Source of the DNA: Pseudisothecium myosuroides
Taxonomy: Eukaryota > Streptophyta > Bryopsida > Hypnales > Lembophyllaceae
Length of the DNA stretch: 64,000 bases
Assembly (NCBI GenBank): GCA_951799445.1
Contig: OX637296.1
Location: forward strand, 21,080,001 to 21,144,000
Direction of reading: 5' to 3'
Shown piece after piece: positions 23,216 to 34,630 of this stretch. Below the pieces are notes generated by a model. That model ran no database searches. It was not told where the DNA came from and saw nothing but the letters and a program-made list of their open reading frames with translations. The translations under genes were made by a program, and so were the position numbers. How positions within the stretch are numbered: the stretch's first letter is position 1; each line of letters starts with the position of its first letter.

Positions 23216-24594
23216 GCTTTCAATTAGGTGTTTCCTTACAGACACATAAGAGGCTCCTTCACAAAACGTGGAATATATCTCAAGAGTAGTAGTCAGTGTG
23301 AGCTCCTTCTTGCCTGAACAATAGCGCCAACGATCGCCACAAGCGCGTCGTCCCGGGGCTGCACTCCGACCCAGGAGCCGTCCTCGTTCTCGACCTCTAA
23401 TCCCGCCACATCCGCGGCCTGGTGCGGAATGGTCACCACGCAGTGGGGAGGGAGGCCGTGTGGAGAGCCGGTTGGGGGCAGAGAGGGTAATTGTTCACTC
23501 GCAAAGTGCCCGATCGCTCCACCAAATACTCGCGGAAATGCCCATGGGGAGTGGCACCCGGGAGGCCGTCCACCATGTAGCTTAGGATAGCCAATGACAG
23601 GTCGTGAGCTGCCGCACGGAATTCGGTAACACTCTTGCTGGTAGGGAGAGCAAAATAGATAAGCGTCAAAGATCGCAATAGTTCTCAAACACCAACATTC
23701 GGAATTCATTAGCTCTGTTCAAAGTGTCGAACCTCATAACACTTCTCAACTTTGACTCCATTCTGTATATATGAAGCCCTGTAGACATTGATAACGACTG
23801 CTAATTACACTACATTGCATATCTTCCTCTAAATTGCTCCACCCACGACGACTTTAGTGACGTGCTTACCCACACAAGAGACGTACTGCCATACCCAAGA
23901 TCGATTAGGCTATTCATACAACACATCGTAAATCTTCAGTCGATTACACCATCCTGTTTTGGCCAAAAAACAACCACATTGCGATGAATTTCTTGTCCTC
24001 GTTTCAAGCCAGTGCGAAGTTTGGGGCCAATGCAATATCTCCGCCAGATTTCAATGAACCTTTCTCGTAAACCGCTACCGAATCTCCCCAAACAGCAAAA
24101 CTACTATGCAAATTCGTCACAATTGGGAGCCCTAAGCAATTAATCTCTTGGCCCCACCCCAGCTGAGACTGAAAATCGAAAAATGAAGAATTACGTGATT
24201 TCAGACAGACAGACAGGACCATCCACCTGAACTCGGGATTCCCATCCCCAGGCCACACTTTCCTTCCAACACTCGCAGCGTCGTCGCTCCCATACCCCAG
24301 CGTGATGGCTTCCGAGTAACACTCCTCATTCAGTGTTTCCTTGTTCACAACAGCGCCATTCCCGTACCCCGAGAATCCTCCGGGCATCCGCTTCGCCCGC
24401 AGCTTGTGTCCCGCGGGCAGGGCGAACAAGGCACGGCTCTGCGCCATGGCATCGGATACAATCTCCGTGGACATTCCATGGTGGAGCACTTGGAATCCTC
24501 CCCAAGTTCTGCACGCGTGGGCGATCTGCTGCACAATTTGAGCTCTGGACGATGTGAAATCGATCACGGGGAGGTGGGCTTTGTCGAATTCCAT

Positions 24595-25520
24595 CGAATT
24601 TCAGAAGATGAAGCTGCAATAGAGCGCCAATGCTGCCTCGATCGGCATTGAAGGCCAAGTTTGTAGGCCTGGTTGGTTGTGCACACTCAGTGTTTTCTAT
24701 GCATGATTTTTCACCAATTGGCTACACCCAAAAATGTGTGGCTATTTTTTGTAAGAGAATTTTCAATTTTTTTGGTCAAAGTAGCCAAATTATTGTAGTA
24801 TTTCATGATCAATAGCCAAATTTTACCTAGGTATAACCTAATTTTGATATAGATATCACCAAGTATCACATGAGTATTGAAGAAATAGTTGGCTACTTCT
24901 TTAAAATGATGAAAAAAGATTGTATTTTGACCATACAATCATGGTCAGGATACGGTTGCTATATTGGTAGGAGTGGGCCACCAAATGGCAACTTCAGTAG
25001 TGGAAATAGGTGGCCTTAGTGTTTGGAAAGTTTTTTCTTCCATTCCCAAATTGAACCGGTTTTTCAAATTTTGAGTTTGGTTATTTTCTCTATTTTTTTA
25101 TTCAATATAGAAATTTTATAGATTTTTTCACTAGTTTTTGCCAATTGCAACCGATTTTTTACCCAATTCTACCGGCTAACTTCGAATAAGTCGCCAATTC
25201 TTCCTTAACATAGGGCGACCCTCTTGAGCATTCACTTGCGTCTTAAAAACTCTTGCTAGCTAGAAATGAACTTTGGGAAGGTAATTGCGATTCATTTTTG
25301 GATCCAATTGTCTAGCCTCAATTCATGAGAGCTTAGGGATCATTTTCTACCTAAAATTTTGTAGGCCAACAAGTCTTGATTTTGTTCTTGCAAACTTTGC
25401 ACAATTTCATGTAGAATTCCCAATAATCTTTTATCTCTTTTACAAAGTTTGGTTGATTTTTGTACATGGATGTCCGCCTAGTTGGAGTACTTGTAGAATG
25501 CAAACTTTATTCATACAATA
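24595..25520. other. AT-rich intergenic sequence
   Basis: No recognised gene. Sequence just upstream of the dioxygenase start (24595-24700) is the likely old promoter side of that pseudogene. The rest is low-complexity AT-rich DNA. Confidence 0.3.
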
Positions 25521-25529
25521 GTTGAGTGT

Positions 25530-25975
25530 GCAAGAGTGACATGTTTAGGAATATTCCAAGATTGTTGGTCTTGTCATCGTTGAAACAACCAATTATTGGA
25601 CTTTATTGTTTGATTTACTACCTCATTTGGTATTTAGGGTCAGGCAAAGATAATAGTACATCCTTCACATCATCTCATAGGCCCCATTGAAATAGGCTTA
25701 TAAATATTTCTTTGTCCCAATTGATATTGGAAGCCAGTTGATGGAATTCTGACGCATATGTAGATGTAGAACTTAAGTTTTATTGTAAAAAACAGACTTT
25801 AGTTGTTGCCCAACGGATCTTGTCGTGCTTTCCAAAAGCCTCTACAAATGTGGCTAAAAGCAACTCAAAATTGTTCAAGATTAATGATCTTTTTTCAAAC
25901 AGAGGAGCAAACCAAGATAGAGCTTGCTCCATAAGTAAAGTTTCAACTAGACTCATTCGTGACACGTCTGTTGGA
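25530..25975 (-). pseudogene. Ty3/gypsy-type gag fossil
   Basis: Minus-strand reading from about 25965 gives LLMEQALSWFAPLFEK, then NNFELLLATFVEAFGKHDK. After a frameshift near 25775 it continues YASEFHQLASNINWD, then FQWGL, a stop, and DDVKDVLLSLPDP, and ends in CDNWLFQRWQDQQ-like residues around 25580. The order (W..PL..F..F...F, then S.YA.EF..L....W, then GL.DDVKD.L) is that of retrotransposon Gag in plant gypsy elements. Only about 150 residues survive and no pol is seen next to it. Confidence 0.72.
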
Positions 25976-26879
25976 TAGTGTTGAGGTTTGAAATTGACAA
26001 TATTCTACGTAGGATACGTAAAGTAGGACACGAAAGAGCTCAACCACTTAAAGTCAAGTCAAATGCATTAATTGTTTTTAGAGTTGCACTTAGACCCCAT
26101 TTAAGCATAGGAAAATAGTTTTTTTAATTTAAATTGATCAACTTATACAATGTGTGAATTAAATTTCACTTCCAAACTTATTTTTTTGATCAGGAGCCTC
26201 TAATCAAAAGTAGTATGGACAAAATTCAAAGGAGTGTAGGAAAGAACATTGTCATACTTTGAATCTTCACTTGTCCATAACTTTCTATTTGAGACTCCAA
26301 ATCACAAATGGATTTTTGAAGGTAAAACTTAACTTTATTTTCTAAATCAATTCTTCAAGGCTTTAAAGGTTAAATGAGATCCAAAATTCTACTATGAAAA
26401 CAATTGTTGCATTTTTTCTTTGAGGGGTCAAACTCCCACCTTGCTTCAAACATCCCATATCCTTTGAAGATTGATGAAGAATAATGAACTTCACTATAAC
26501 AGTAGCCTCTCCGCCCTTCTTCTCATAGCATATCAATGAGGTAAACCTCTCATATTACCTTACAAAAAATTCTTGATACTTGATGGTGCTTGTGATACCA
26601 AATTTAAGCAATTCAATTTTCAATATTATGTGACTTGAATTTTATTTTATTTCCAAAGATATAACCAACTAACCAATAATTTTCCAAAAAAATGGAAACC
26701 GCTTTTTAGAATTATATTTTGTAAAAGCTACCAATTGCCAAAATAGAAAACAAAGCAATATTTTCAATAAAATTTGAAGCCAGAAATTGAAGAGTCCTTC
26801 TATAATCTATTGTATATTGAATGCTTGTGATTTTTACAAGAATTTTTTCTTTTAAGTTCAAAATGCTAAGTTCTAACCA
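25976..26879. other. AT-rich sequence, probably retrotransposon-derived
   Basis: It adjoins the gag fossil and has no open frame or terminal repeat I can identify. Confidence 0.25.
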
Positions 26880-27464
26880 TAGTGCTTTTTGAAGATTTTT
26901 ATTTTATTTTTTTATTCAAGTCATTTTTGAAGGGTCATTTTCTAAATTTAAATTGTTATTTTTTGAGGCCAAAACTTGGAGAGATCATTTCCAGTTTTTA
27001 AAAAAACTATGTGAATTAAAAGATGGTATCCATTTAATTCAAAAGGAAAAAATATCATATAATACATAGGGCTACTATAGGGTTCATGAAATGCTACATA
27101 TTCTAATAAAAAAATTAGGCTATATAAAAACATCATATAGTATGAATTTTAGTTTATAAGTTAGCCTTAATAAATAGAAGCCGTGCAAAGTTTTTTATAG
27201 TACGATGAATATAGATGTAGACAAATAATTTCATGTAGATGATAAAATGAAAAAAATCAAGAAAATCTATGATGAAGGAAAGTTGACTGAAATTGTGCCA
27301 TGGTATTAGTAGTGTATATATAAAAAAAATTAAATGTAAATGTAAGACATTGACCACAAGTGGCAAAAAATGTTCCATTGTACAATATGGAAGGTTAACC
27401 TTGGTACATTCAACAAATTGAAAACTGTACAATACAAGGATAGATTTTATAGTCCATTTAACTT

Positions 27465-27734
27465 CACTATAAGAAACCCCCGTTTTAGGTGATGAGCCCT
27501 AATTTTTTATGATGGATTTTAGGTGATGTCGATGTTGACAAACCAAAAAATTTATGTCAACAAAAACGTCCAATGTAACATTAATGTTGATATAAAAACA
27601 TTGGATTATCAATATTGATGTTATGTTGTACATTTTTGTTGACATAAAAATTTTGGGTTGTCAACAATCACATCACCTAAAATCCGTCATAAAAAATTAG
27701 GGTTCGTCACCTAAAATGGGGGTTTCTTATAGTG
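27465..27734. mobile_element. CACTA-type MITE with 3-bp target duplication
   Basis: It begins CACTATAAGAAACCCCC and ends with its complement. The 3-base target duplication CTT is at 27462-27464 and 27735-27737. The 270 bp element is almost wholly palindromic (GTTTTAGGTGA, AAAAAATTAGGG and GATTTTAGGTGATG blocks pair across the centre). CACTA termini and a 3-bp duplication define the CMC/EnSpm superfamily. It has no coding capacity. Confidence 0.9.
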
Positions 27735-27843
27735 CTTCAATCTTTGAAGCCATATGTGTTAAATACACTCAAATTGAATAGAATGTTGATAAGATAGTTT
27801 CAATGGAAATTCTTAAAGTGATCAAGGGTGAACTTGTTATTAA

Positions 27844-29677
27844 CCCCTAAAGGACCATTATCCGTTCGGGGGACAAATGGGACTTGGGGCAGGTACCTAC
27901 GGGCTGAAATTTTCTCCTAATTTTTTGAAACTTTTTGTGAATGTGAAGAATTGAAATCGGACCTTTGAGCAAGAAGTTATGCCATTTCTTGGAATGCGTG
28001 GGGATGGGGGGCAGCAAAAAAATTTTGCAAAATTTTGAATTTTTTTTTTAAATATTTTTTTTCTCATAGATTATATTTTTGTCTATCTGGAAAGCTTTGA
28101 TTCATTTCATTTGACTTTGTTATGAGGAAGTTATAGACATTCTTGTTTTTCGGGTAGTTAGAGCATCTTCTTGAAAAAATAACTTGTAGGACTTCATTTA
28201 TGAATGCTATTTTTGCAATTTTTCAAAAAAATAAATTCTTATGGTTTAATTTACTTGCTAGAACAATCTCACGATTGGGATTAGTGTATTTTAATTCCAT
28301 CTAAAATATATAAATATTTTAGATTTTCCTTCTATCTTGTACCTACTTCTACTTAACAATTTTTTGAAGAATGATAATTAACCCCTAAAGGTCCAAACAC
28401 CATTTTTTGACAACATAGCAATTTTGGGCAGCTCACTACGAGTGGAGTTTTTATTTTTTTTCTTTGAAATTTTCACACAAGATGTGCCCGTGGAGTATCT
28501 TTAAGGCCCAACAATTTTCATAACTTTTGACTACATGGTTAAAAAGTTATTGTATGATATGTAATTTTTGGTTCGCGGCGGGTAGCCCGGGCAGCTCAAA
28601 AATTTCTTTAAAAATCATTTTTTTTAAGAATAAAAATTTGAAATTGGTTCTTTAGATTTATATGTACGTGGAAAGCTTTAAATCATTCCATTTGGATTAA
28701 TGAGTCAAAAGTTATGATGATTCTTAGTTTGAGGGTAGTTATGGAATCTCTACTCTAAAATAAACTTTGAAGTCCTTTATTTCACTCAATTTCCAATATT
28801 TTTGAAAAAAAATAAAAACATTGGATGTAGATTATTTATTACAACATTACAATTGTTGAGATTGGCATTTTTCAATTCCATAAATAAATTCTTAACAATT
28901 TAATTAGTCTTTTGAATCATTCTCTACTTCTTTCTACTTACTATTTTTTTCCTATATGTTGTGCAATTCCAAATGATCTGAAAATTTTCAAGCATGTAGC
29001 CAACTTGTCTAGAAGAATGAATCCAAAGAGTAACCACCATTTTGAGCATTTTTTCATACAAATGTGACCTTGTGAAGTGCAGCTGCCCGGATTTTCGCAG
29101 GGACAAAAAAAGGATTTTTGTCAATTCAAAGGCTAATATCTTCCAATCCGCATGGTGGAAAATTCTGAAATTTTTTCCACATCTTCTCAAACCAGTGTTC
29201 TACAAGATCTTACGGTTACATGTTTCCAAAAAAAAAAATTTATAAAAATTTGGTACTTGTATTAGAAATGGCAGTTTTGGAGCGGTTTTGGTGAAAACAT
29301 AGTCTCAGACCTTTAGGGGTTAAGTTTTTTTGAATTTTTTTTTTTTTCCTAGACTCTCAACTCAATTCTCTACTATAAAGATTTAAAGCTCAAAACTCTG
29401 TAGTGCAAAAATTTTAAGTTAAAAATGTTCAAAGTCAAAAAATCCAGTCCCGCAATGTGCTGAAAAACTTGTTTTTTCCACTTTAAACGCAAATATCTTG
29501 CAATCTGTGTAGTCAAAAATTCTGAAATTTTTTCCACACTTTTTAATACTAGTTAGGTGTAAGATCCTATGGTTAGATGTGAAAAAAAAAACAATTAAAA
29601 TTGATTTTTACTCTTTGCTATAGAAATGGCAGTTTTGAGTGTTTTTTGGCAGAAAGTAAGCCTCGAAACTTTAGGGG
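27844..29677 (+). mobile_element. TTAA family-1 element, copy 3 (subfamily c), interrupted by copy 4
   Basis: The outer element is flanked by TTAA at 27840-27843 and 29678-29681. It begins CCCCTAAAGGACC and ends AACTTTAGGGG. Removing the inner element and one TTAA leaves about 892 bp, collinear with copy 6 at 31142-32073. Confidence 0.85.
28382..29319 (+). mobile_element. TTAA family-1 element, copy 4 (subfamily b), nested in copy 3
   Basis: TTAA at 28378-28381 and 29320-29323 flank 938 bp beginning CCCCTAAAGGTCC and ending GACCTTTAGGGG. The broken host sequence GAATGATAA/TTAA/GTTTTTTTGAA is intact at 31710-31728 in copy 6. Insertion at a TTAA with its duplication can therefore be read directly. 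Confidence 0.9.
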
Positions 29678-29977
29678 TTAAAAACCGTCACTTGGTCAAT
29701 GGCTCTTGAATTGAATTGATTGTTGTTGATTCATAATGTATACCTTATACATGTATGTAGTAGATGGAAAAAAATTTGTGAAGAAGGGCCGGAGGGGGGG
29801 GATTTGGACACTTAAATTTTATATGTAAAATAGACTCACTTAGAAACACTGCATGAATGAATTTACAAAAAACCATAGGGTATTGAAAATATGCTCTTGG
29901 TAGCTTCTTATAAAAAAATATGGTCATCTTAAATGAAATATTTATAGTAAATAGCCCCACATCAAATACCCTCTTAA

Positions 29978-30902
29978 CCCCTAAAGTTCCTTGACTATGT
30001 TTTTACCAAAAACGTTCCAAAACTGCCATTTCTAGTACAAGTACCAAATTTTTTTTTAAAACATTTTTGGACAAATTTAACCATAGGATCTTGTAGTACA
30101 CTAATTTTTAAAAGATATCGAAAAAAATTCAAAATTTTCCACCGTGTGGGTTGGAAGATATTAGCGTTTGAATTGGCAGAAATCCTTTTTTTGGCCCTAC
30201 AAAAAACAAGGCAGCTGCACTTCACAAGGTCACATTTGTATGAAAAAATGTCCAAAATGGTGGTTCTTCTTTGAATTCTTTTTCATAAACAAGTTGTCTA
30301 CATGCTTAAATATTTTTAAATCATTTAAAATTGTACAACATATACAAAAAGAATAGTAAGTAGAAAGAAGTAGAGAATGAATCAAAATACAAAATTGTTA
30401 AGAATTTAATTATGGAATTGACAAATGCCAATTCCAATGGTTGAAATGTTGTGATAAACAATCTACATTATATGATTTTATTTTTTTCAAAAAATATTGA
30501 AAACTGAGTATGATAAAGGGCTTCAAAGTTTATTTTAGAGTAGAGAATCCATAACTACCTGCAAACCTAAACTCCTCATAACTTTTGACCCTTTGATTGA
30601 AATGGAATGATTAAAAGCTTTCTTTGTATATCTAAATCTTAAAAACTAATTTCAAATTTTTGTTTTTGAAAAAAGTGATTTTCTTTTATCTGCCCAAACT
30701 GCCCAAGTTGAGAAACAAACAACATATTAGGCCATAATTTTTTATTTCTATTTCCAAATGTCATGAAATTTAGTGCTTATAAAAGATATTCCTCGTCCAC
30801 ACCTTCTATTAAAATTTCAGCCTAAAATATACAAATTTCTAGACCCAGGTACTTGCCCAAAATTGCTATGTTGCTAAACATAGTAGGCTAGTCCTTTAGG
30901 GG
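29978..30902 (-). mobile_element. TTAA family-1 element, copy 5 (subfamily b)
   Basis: TTAA at 29974-29977 and 30903-30906 flank 925 bp. It begins CCCCTAAAGTTCC and ends GTCCTTTAGGGG. The orientation is reversed and it is collinear with copy 2 at 12693-13617 over its whole length. Confidence 0.88.
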
Positions 30903-31141
30903 TTAACTTTGGTATATACCTAAAATTACAAGGACTGATCTCCCCAAGGGCCAAACATACCAATACCCTTTGAATCATAAAATATTTGCAAAGCAAAGTC
31001 TTCAAAATCTATACATACAAATGTTAAAGATCAAATATAAGAATCTTTAAAAAAATATGGATGAAAAAATGTATTTTTGTGTATTTGGGATGTATTTGCA
31101 TTTATTTGTTGTTCAAAGTTTGAACGCCTAGTAGTCCTTAA

Positions 31142-32073
31142 CCCCTAAAGGACCGGCATGCATTTTTTGGCCGTATAGAAATTTTGGGCAGGTCCGTATG
31201 ACTAGAGATTTCCATATTTTAAGCTGAAATTTTAATAGAAGGTGGGCGCGAGGAATATCTTTCATATGCACTAAATTTCAGGACATTTGGAAATAGGAGT
31301 CAAAAGTTATGGCCAAATATGTTACTTTTTTTTGTAACTGGGTAGTCCGGGCAGCAAGAAAAATTTGGCAAAAATTTGATTTTTTTTTTTAATATTTTTT
31401 TTCTTGTAGATTATATTTTTTTCTATGTGGAAAGCTTTGATTCATTTCATTTGGATTTGTTATAAGAATGTTATGGACATTCTTGTTTTTCGGGCAGTTA
31501 GAGCATCTTCTTGAAAAAAATAACTTGTAGGATTCATTTCTAAATGCTATTTTTGCAATTTAAAAAAAATAAAATTTCATGGTTTAGTTTACTTGCTAGA
31601 ACAATCTCACCATTGGGATTAGTGTATTTTAATTCCATCTAAAATATATTAATGTTTTAGATTTTCCTTCTATCTCGTACCTACTTCTATTTAATAAATT
31701 TTTTAGGAATGATAATTAAGTTTTTTTGAATATTTTTTTTCTCCCTAGACTCGCAACTCAATTCTCCACTATAAAGATTTGAAGCACAAAACTCTGTAGT
31801 GCAAAAATTTTAAGTCAAAAATGTTTAAAGTCAAAAAATCTAGTCCCGCAATGTGCTGAAATACTTGTTTTTTCCACTTTAAACGCAGATATCTTGCAAT
31901 CTGAGCGGTCAAAAATTCTGAAATTTTTTCCACAGATTCTCATACTATTTAGGTGTAAGATCCTACGGTTAGATGTGAAAAAAAAGACATTTTTCATTTT
32001 TTTTTACTCCTTGTTATAGAAATGGCAGTTTTGATGGTTTTTTGGCAAAAAAAAGGCCTTGGGCCTTTAGGGG
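31142..32073 (+). mobile_element. TTAA family-1 element, copy 6 (subfamily c)
   Basis: TTAA at 31138-31141 and 32074-32077 flank 932 bp beginning CCCCTAAAGGACC and ending GGCCTTTAGGGG. It holds the unbroken version (31716-31719) of the site where copy 4 entered copy 3. Confidence 0.88.
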
Positions 32074-32328
32074 TTAACTGTGTAGATGCTTTGAGAATTG
32101 AGACTTGGTCTTTAGACTATGAGGCTCCAAATCCCACATAAATGATCTACAATTCAAAAAAGTTGGGAGTTGATCGTAAATTGGGACTTGGGGAACAGGA
32201 AATTGGGATGTAGAGAGAATATGCCCTTGGTGGTACTTGTACATTTTCAAAAGTGTAACGCAGTAGACCTTCTAGTTCCAGTTCAATAAAAACATGCTAT
32301 AATACAATTTGAGATGCATTGTACTATA

Positions 32329-33168
32329 CAATCGGGTCCAATAATCTTATAAATTGTCTATTGTGCCATTCAAAGAATTTTGCATAATATAGAATAAAAT
32401 TGGCATTTTTCATCTTGCATAATTGACATTCAATTTATACGCAATCCCAATTAAGCATACCAAATTTCAATTTCAAAAAAACAAAACTTTGTTTTTGGTA
32501 AATTGTTTCATTTAATATTCATGATTTTAAATGATAATTGATTGAAAACCATTGGTGATGAATTTTTTTGATTCAAGAAACATCCATCCATCTTTCCTTC
32601 AAAAAACATCTCCAAAAAAGTTTCAAAAATCCCTCTATGGAGATTTCATTGTTGGAGTAATAATGCCCAAATTTTATAAAATAGATATCTCTATATTTTA
32701 ATTGGATTTTGCTATTTGACCCTCACATTGTAACTAATTTTATACATTTGAACATGATGGTGCATTAACTTTGGCCAAATCTAGTTAAAATATAGAGATA
32801 TCTATTTTATAAAATTTAAACATTATCACTCCAACAGTGAAATCTCCGTAGAGGGATTTTTGAAACTTTTTTGGAGATGCTTGTTGAAGGAAAGATGGAT
32901 GGATGTTTCTTACATATCTATGCAATTGAATTAAAAAAATTCATCACCAATGATTTCAATCAATTATCATTTAAAATCATGAATACTAAATGAAATAATT
33001 TACCAAAAATGGAGTTTTGTTTTTTTGAAATTGAAATTTGGTATACTTAATTGGAAATGCTTCAGAATTGAATGTTATTTGTGCAAGACAAAAAATGCCA
33101 ATTGTATTCTATATTAGGCAAAATTCTTTGAATGGTACAATAGGCAATTTGTAAGATTATTAGACTTG
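32329..33168. mobile_element. long fold-back (inverted-repeat) element
   Basis: Two arms of roughly 400 bp pair across a short centre near 32710-32760. Examples are AACATCCATCCATCTTTCC near 32580 with GGAAAGATGGATGGATGTT near 32890, and TTATAAAATAGATATCTCT near 32675 with its complement near 32795. The ends start CAA..GTC.AATAATCTTA. A likely 6-bp target duplication ACTATA lies at 32323-32328 and 33169-33174. The other copy of the duplicated segment lacks the element (around 11500-11520). The superfamily is unknown. Confidence 0.75.
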
Positions 33169-34630
33169 ACTATATAATATTGGAAGTTTTTCTTATGTTA
33201 AAAATGTGTTGGAAATCACAAGAGCAAATAAGGTAAACCAACCTATGACATGCAAGATGACTTGCTTGCCTTGTTGGCATTGTTAAAAGTTTTAAAAAAA
33301 AAATCTAGAATGTAAAAAAAATCCATAATTATAAGGACAAATGTTAAAAATGGAGAAAGCAATTGAAATTTTTTTTTTTTGACAAAGCATGAATTTTTTA
33401 CAAATTTTTAAATTGTGTTGTCCAATTGACCCAAAAGTCTCTAAACTACCACAAACCAACAAAAAATGTATCCATAATAGTCTTCTTATTCACCTAAATA
33501 AACTAGTTACAAATTGACAATATTTTGTAACATGGCCACTTCATGAAGGCCTAAAAAAGACACTTCTTGTGATGAATATATACGCAAAAGTTGAAAGTTC
33601 TTATTCCCTCCATCACCATCACCAAAGACATTGATTGTAGCCACTAACTCAACCCAATGTAACTCAAATCTCATTTATTGAAAAAAGTTTGTCATAGGTT
33701 AATGCACGACTCTAATGGGTCATTCCCTCGGTGTTTGTCATGGGTGGTTTGCCTATCATAGGTTGGTTTACCTTAATGCTAGCCTTGGGTGATGGGGGAT
33801 TGGGGGCAATCTATGCATTGGAGTGGCAAATTTACAACAAGCAATCTTTGGTAGTGACTAATGAGCACTTGCAGATGTAGCTAGTGGGATGTTCACACCG
33901 GTTATTTGCAAAGAAAGCGTGCTTAGACATAAGACCATCCAAAGTTTTAGGGAAAAAAGAGACTTTTAAAGAGTGGTTAACTTTGATAGGAATTTTCAAT
34001 ACACAATAGATTTTGGGTTCATAATTAGAGAAGCTTGCATCTTTAAAGCTCCAATCCAACCACCTTATTATGTAGGATTGCTAATTATGAATAAGTGATA
34101 TATTGGATTGGTTTGAACCTCTCCTTAAATTTTGAGGCCTTAAAACTCATTTATCAATTATAATAGTCTTGGGTGAAAAAGGTCCATAAGACTAGCAAGG
34201 TGGACACTATTTTATTGCTAGACGAATTATTATTATGTTTAATGATTAATTTTGTCCAATAGAGCTGTACATTGTTCTACCATAGACTTCATACACTTCA
34301 TTCATATGTAATCAATCAATGTTCTTGTGACAATTGTGAGAGTCTTGATCTTTTTAAAGGCGCTTCAAAGTTCAAACATGCACATATATAAAACTTTAAC
34401 CCCTGAGCATCCAGCGCAAGTTTACTAAAATCCAAACCCTTTGGAATTCATTCTAATCAAAGTATCACCTAAAAAGAGATCCACATAAACTGACTGTATC
34501 GATTGGTAGTGGAGACAGGCCCAAAGCTCCAAGGAAAGGAATACTTTCTTTGACCTTACCATTGAAAAGATTATAATGGTCAAACAAGGAAATCTTCAAA
34601 ATTGAGAGGCCAGATTTGAGTTCTAGCATT

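Larger units (their letters stand above)
22272..24594 (-). pseudogene. 2-oxoglutarate/Fe(II)-dependent dioxygenase pseudogene (gibberellin-oxidase-like), three exons
   Basis: On the minus strand the exons are 24594-24227, 23637-23314 and 22522-22272. Exon 1 carries the N-terminal domain (LPVIDFTSS, ACRTWGGFQVLHHG, then GYGNGAVVNKETLNEE and VWPGDGNPEF). Exon 2 carries the start of the jelly-roll core (RVNNYPLCPQPAL, then GLPPH and GLEVENEDGSWVGV). Exon 3 carries NGIYKAVKHRA with the second iron histidine, and SRLSLAYSSYPPSN with the RxS motif that binds 2-oxoglutarate. Defects: exon 2 has lost one base near 23459, and its HxD iron motif reads H-C-V, apparently lacking three residues including the aspartate. 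Exon 3 has an 8-bp tandem duplication (22473-22488) that shifts the frame to a stop. The intron 2 donor is GC, not GT. Family members oxidise gibberellins and other small metabolites; this copy cannot encode a working enzyme. Confidence 0.82.

Noticed and set aside
23293..23709. 138-codon minus frame as a separate gene
   Set aside because: Its second half is dioxygenase exon 2 after the frameshift and its first half is out-of-frame intron and exon; not a separate gene.
24326..24658. 110-codon minus frame and several plus frames over dioxygenase exon 1
   Set aside because: Shadow frames of the GC-rich exon; only the frame starting at 24594 shows dioxygenase residues.
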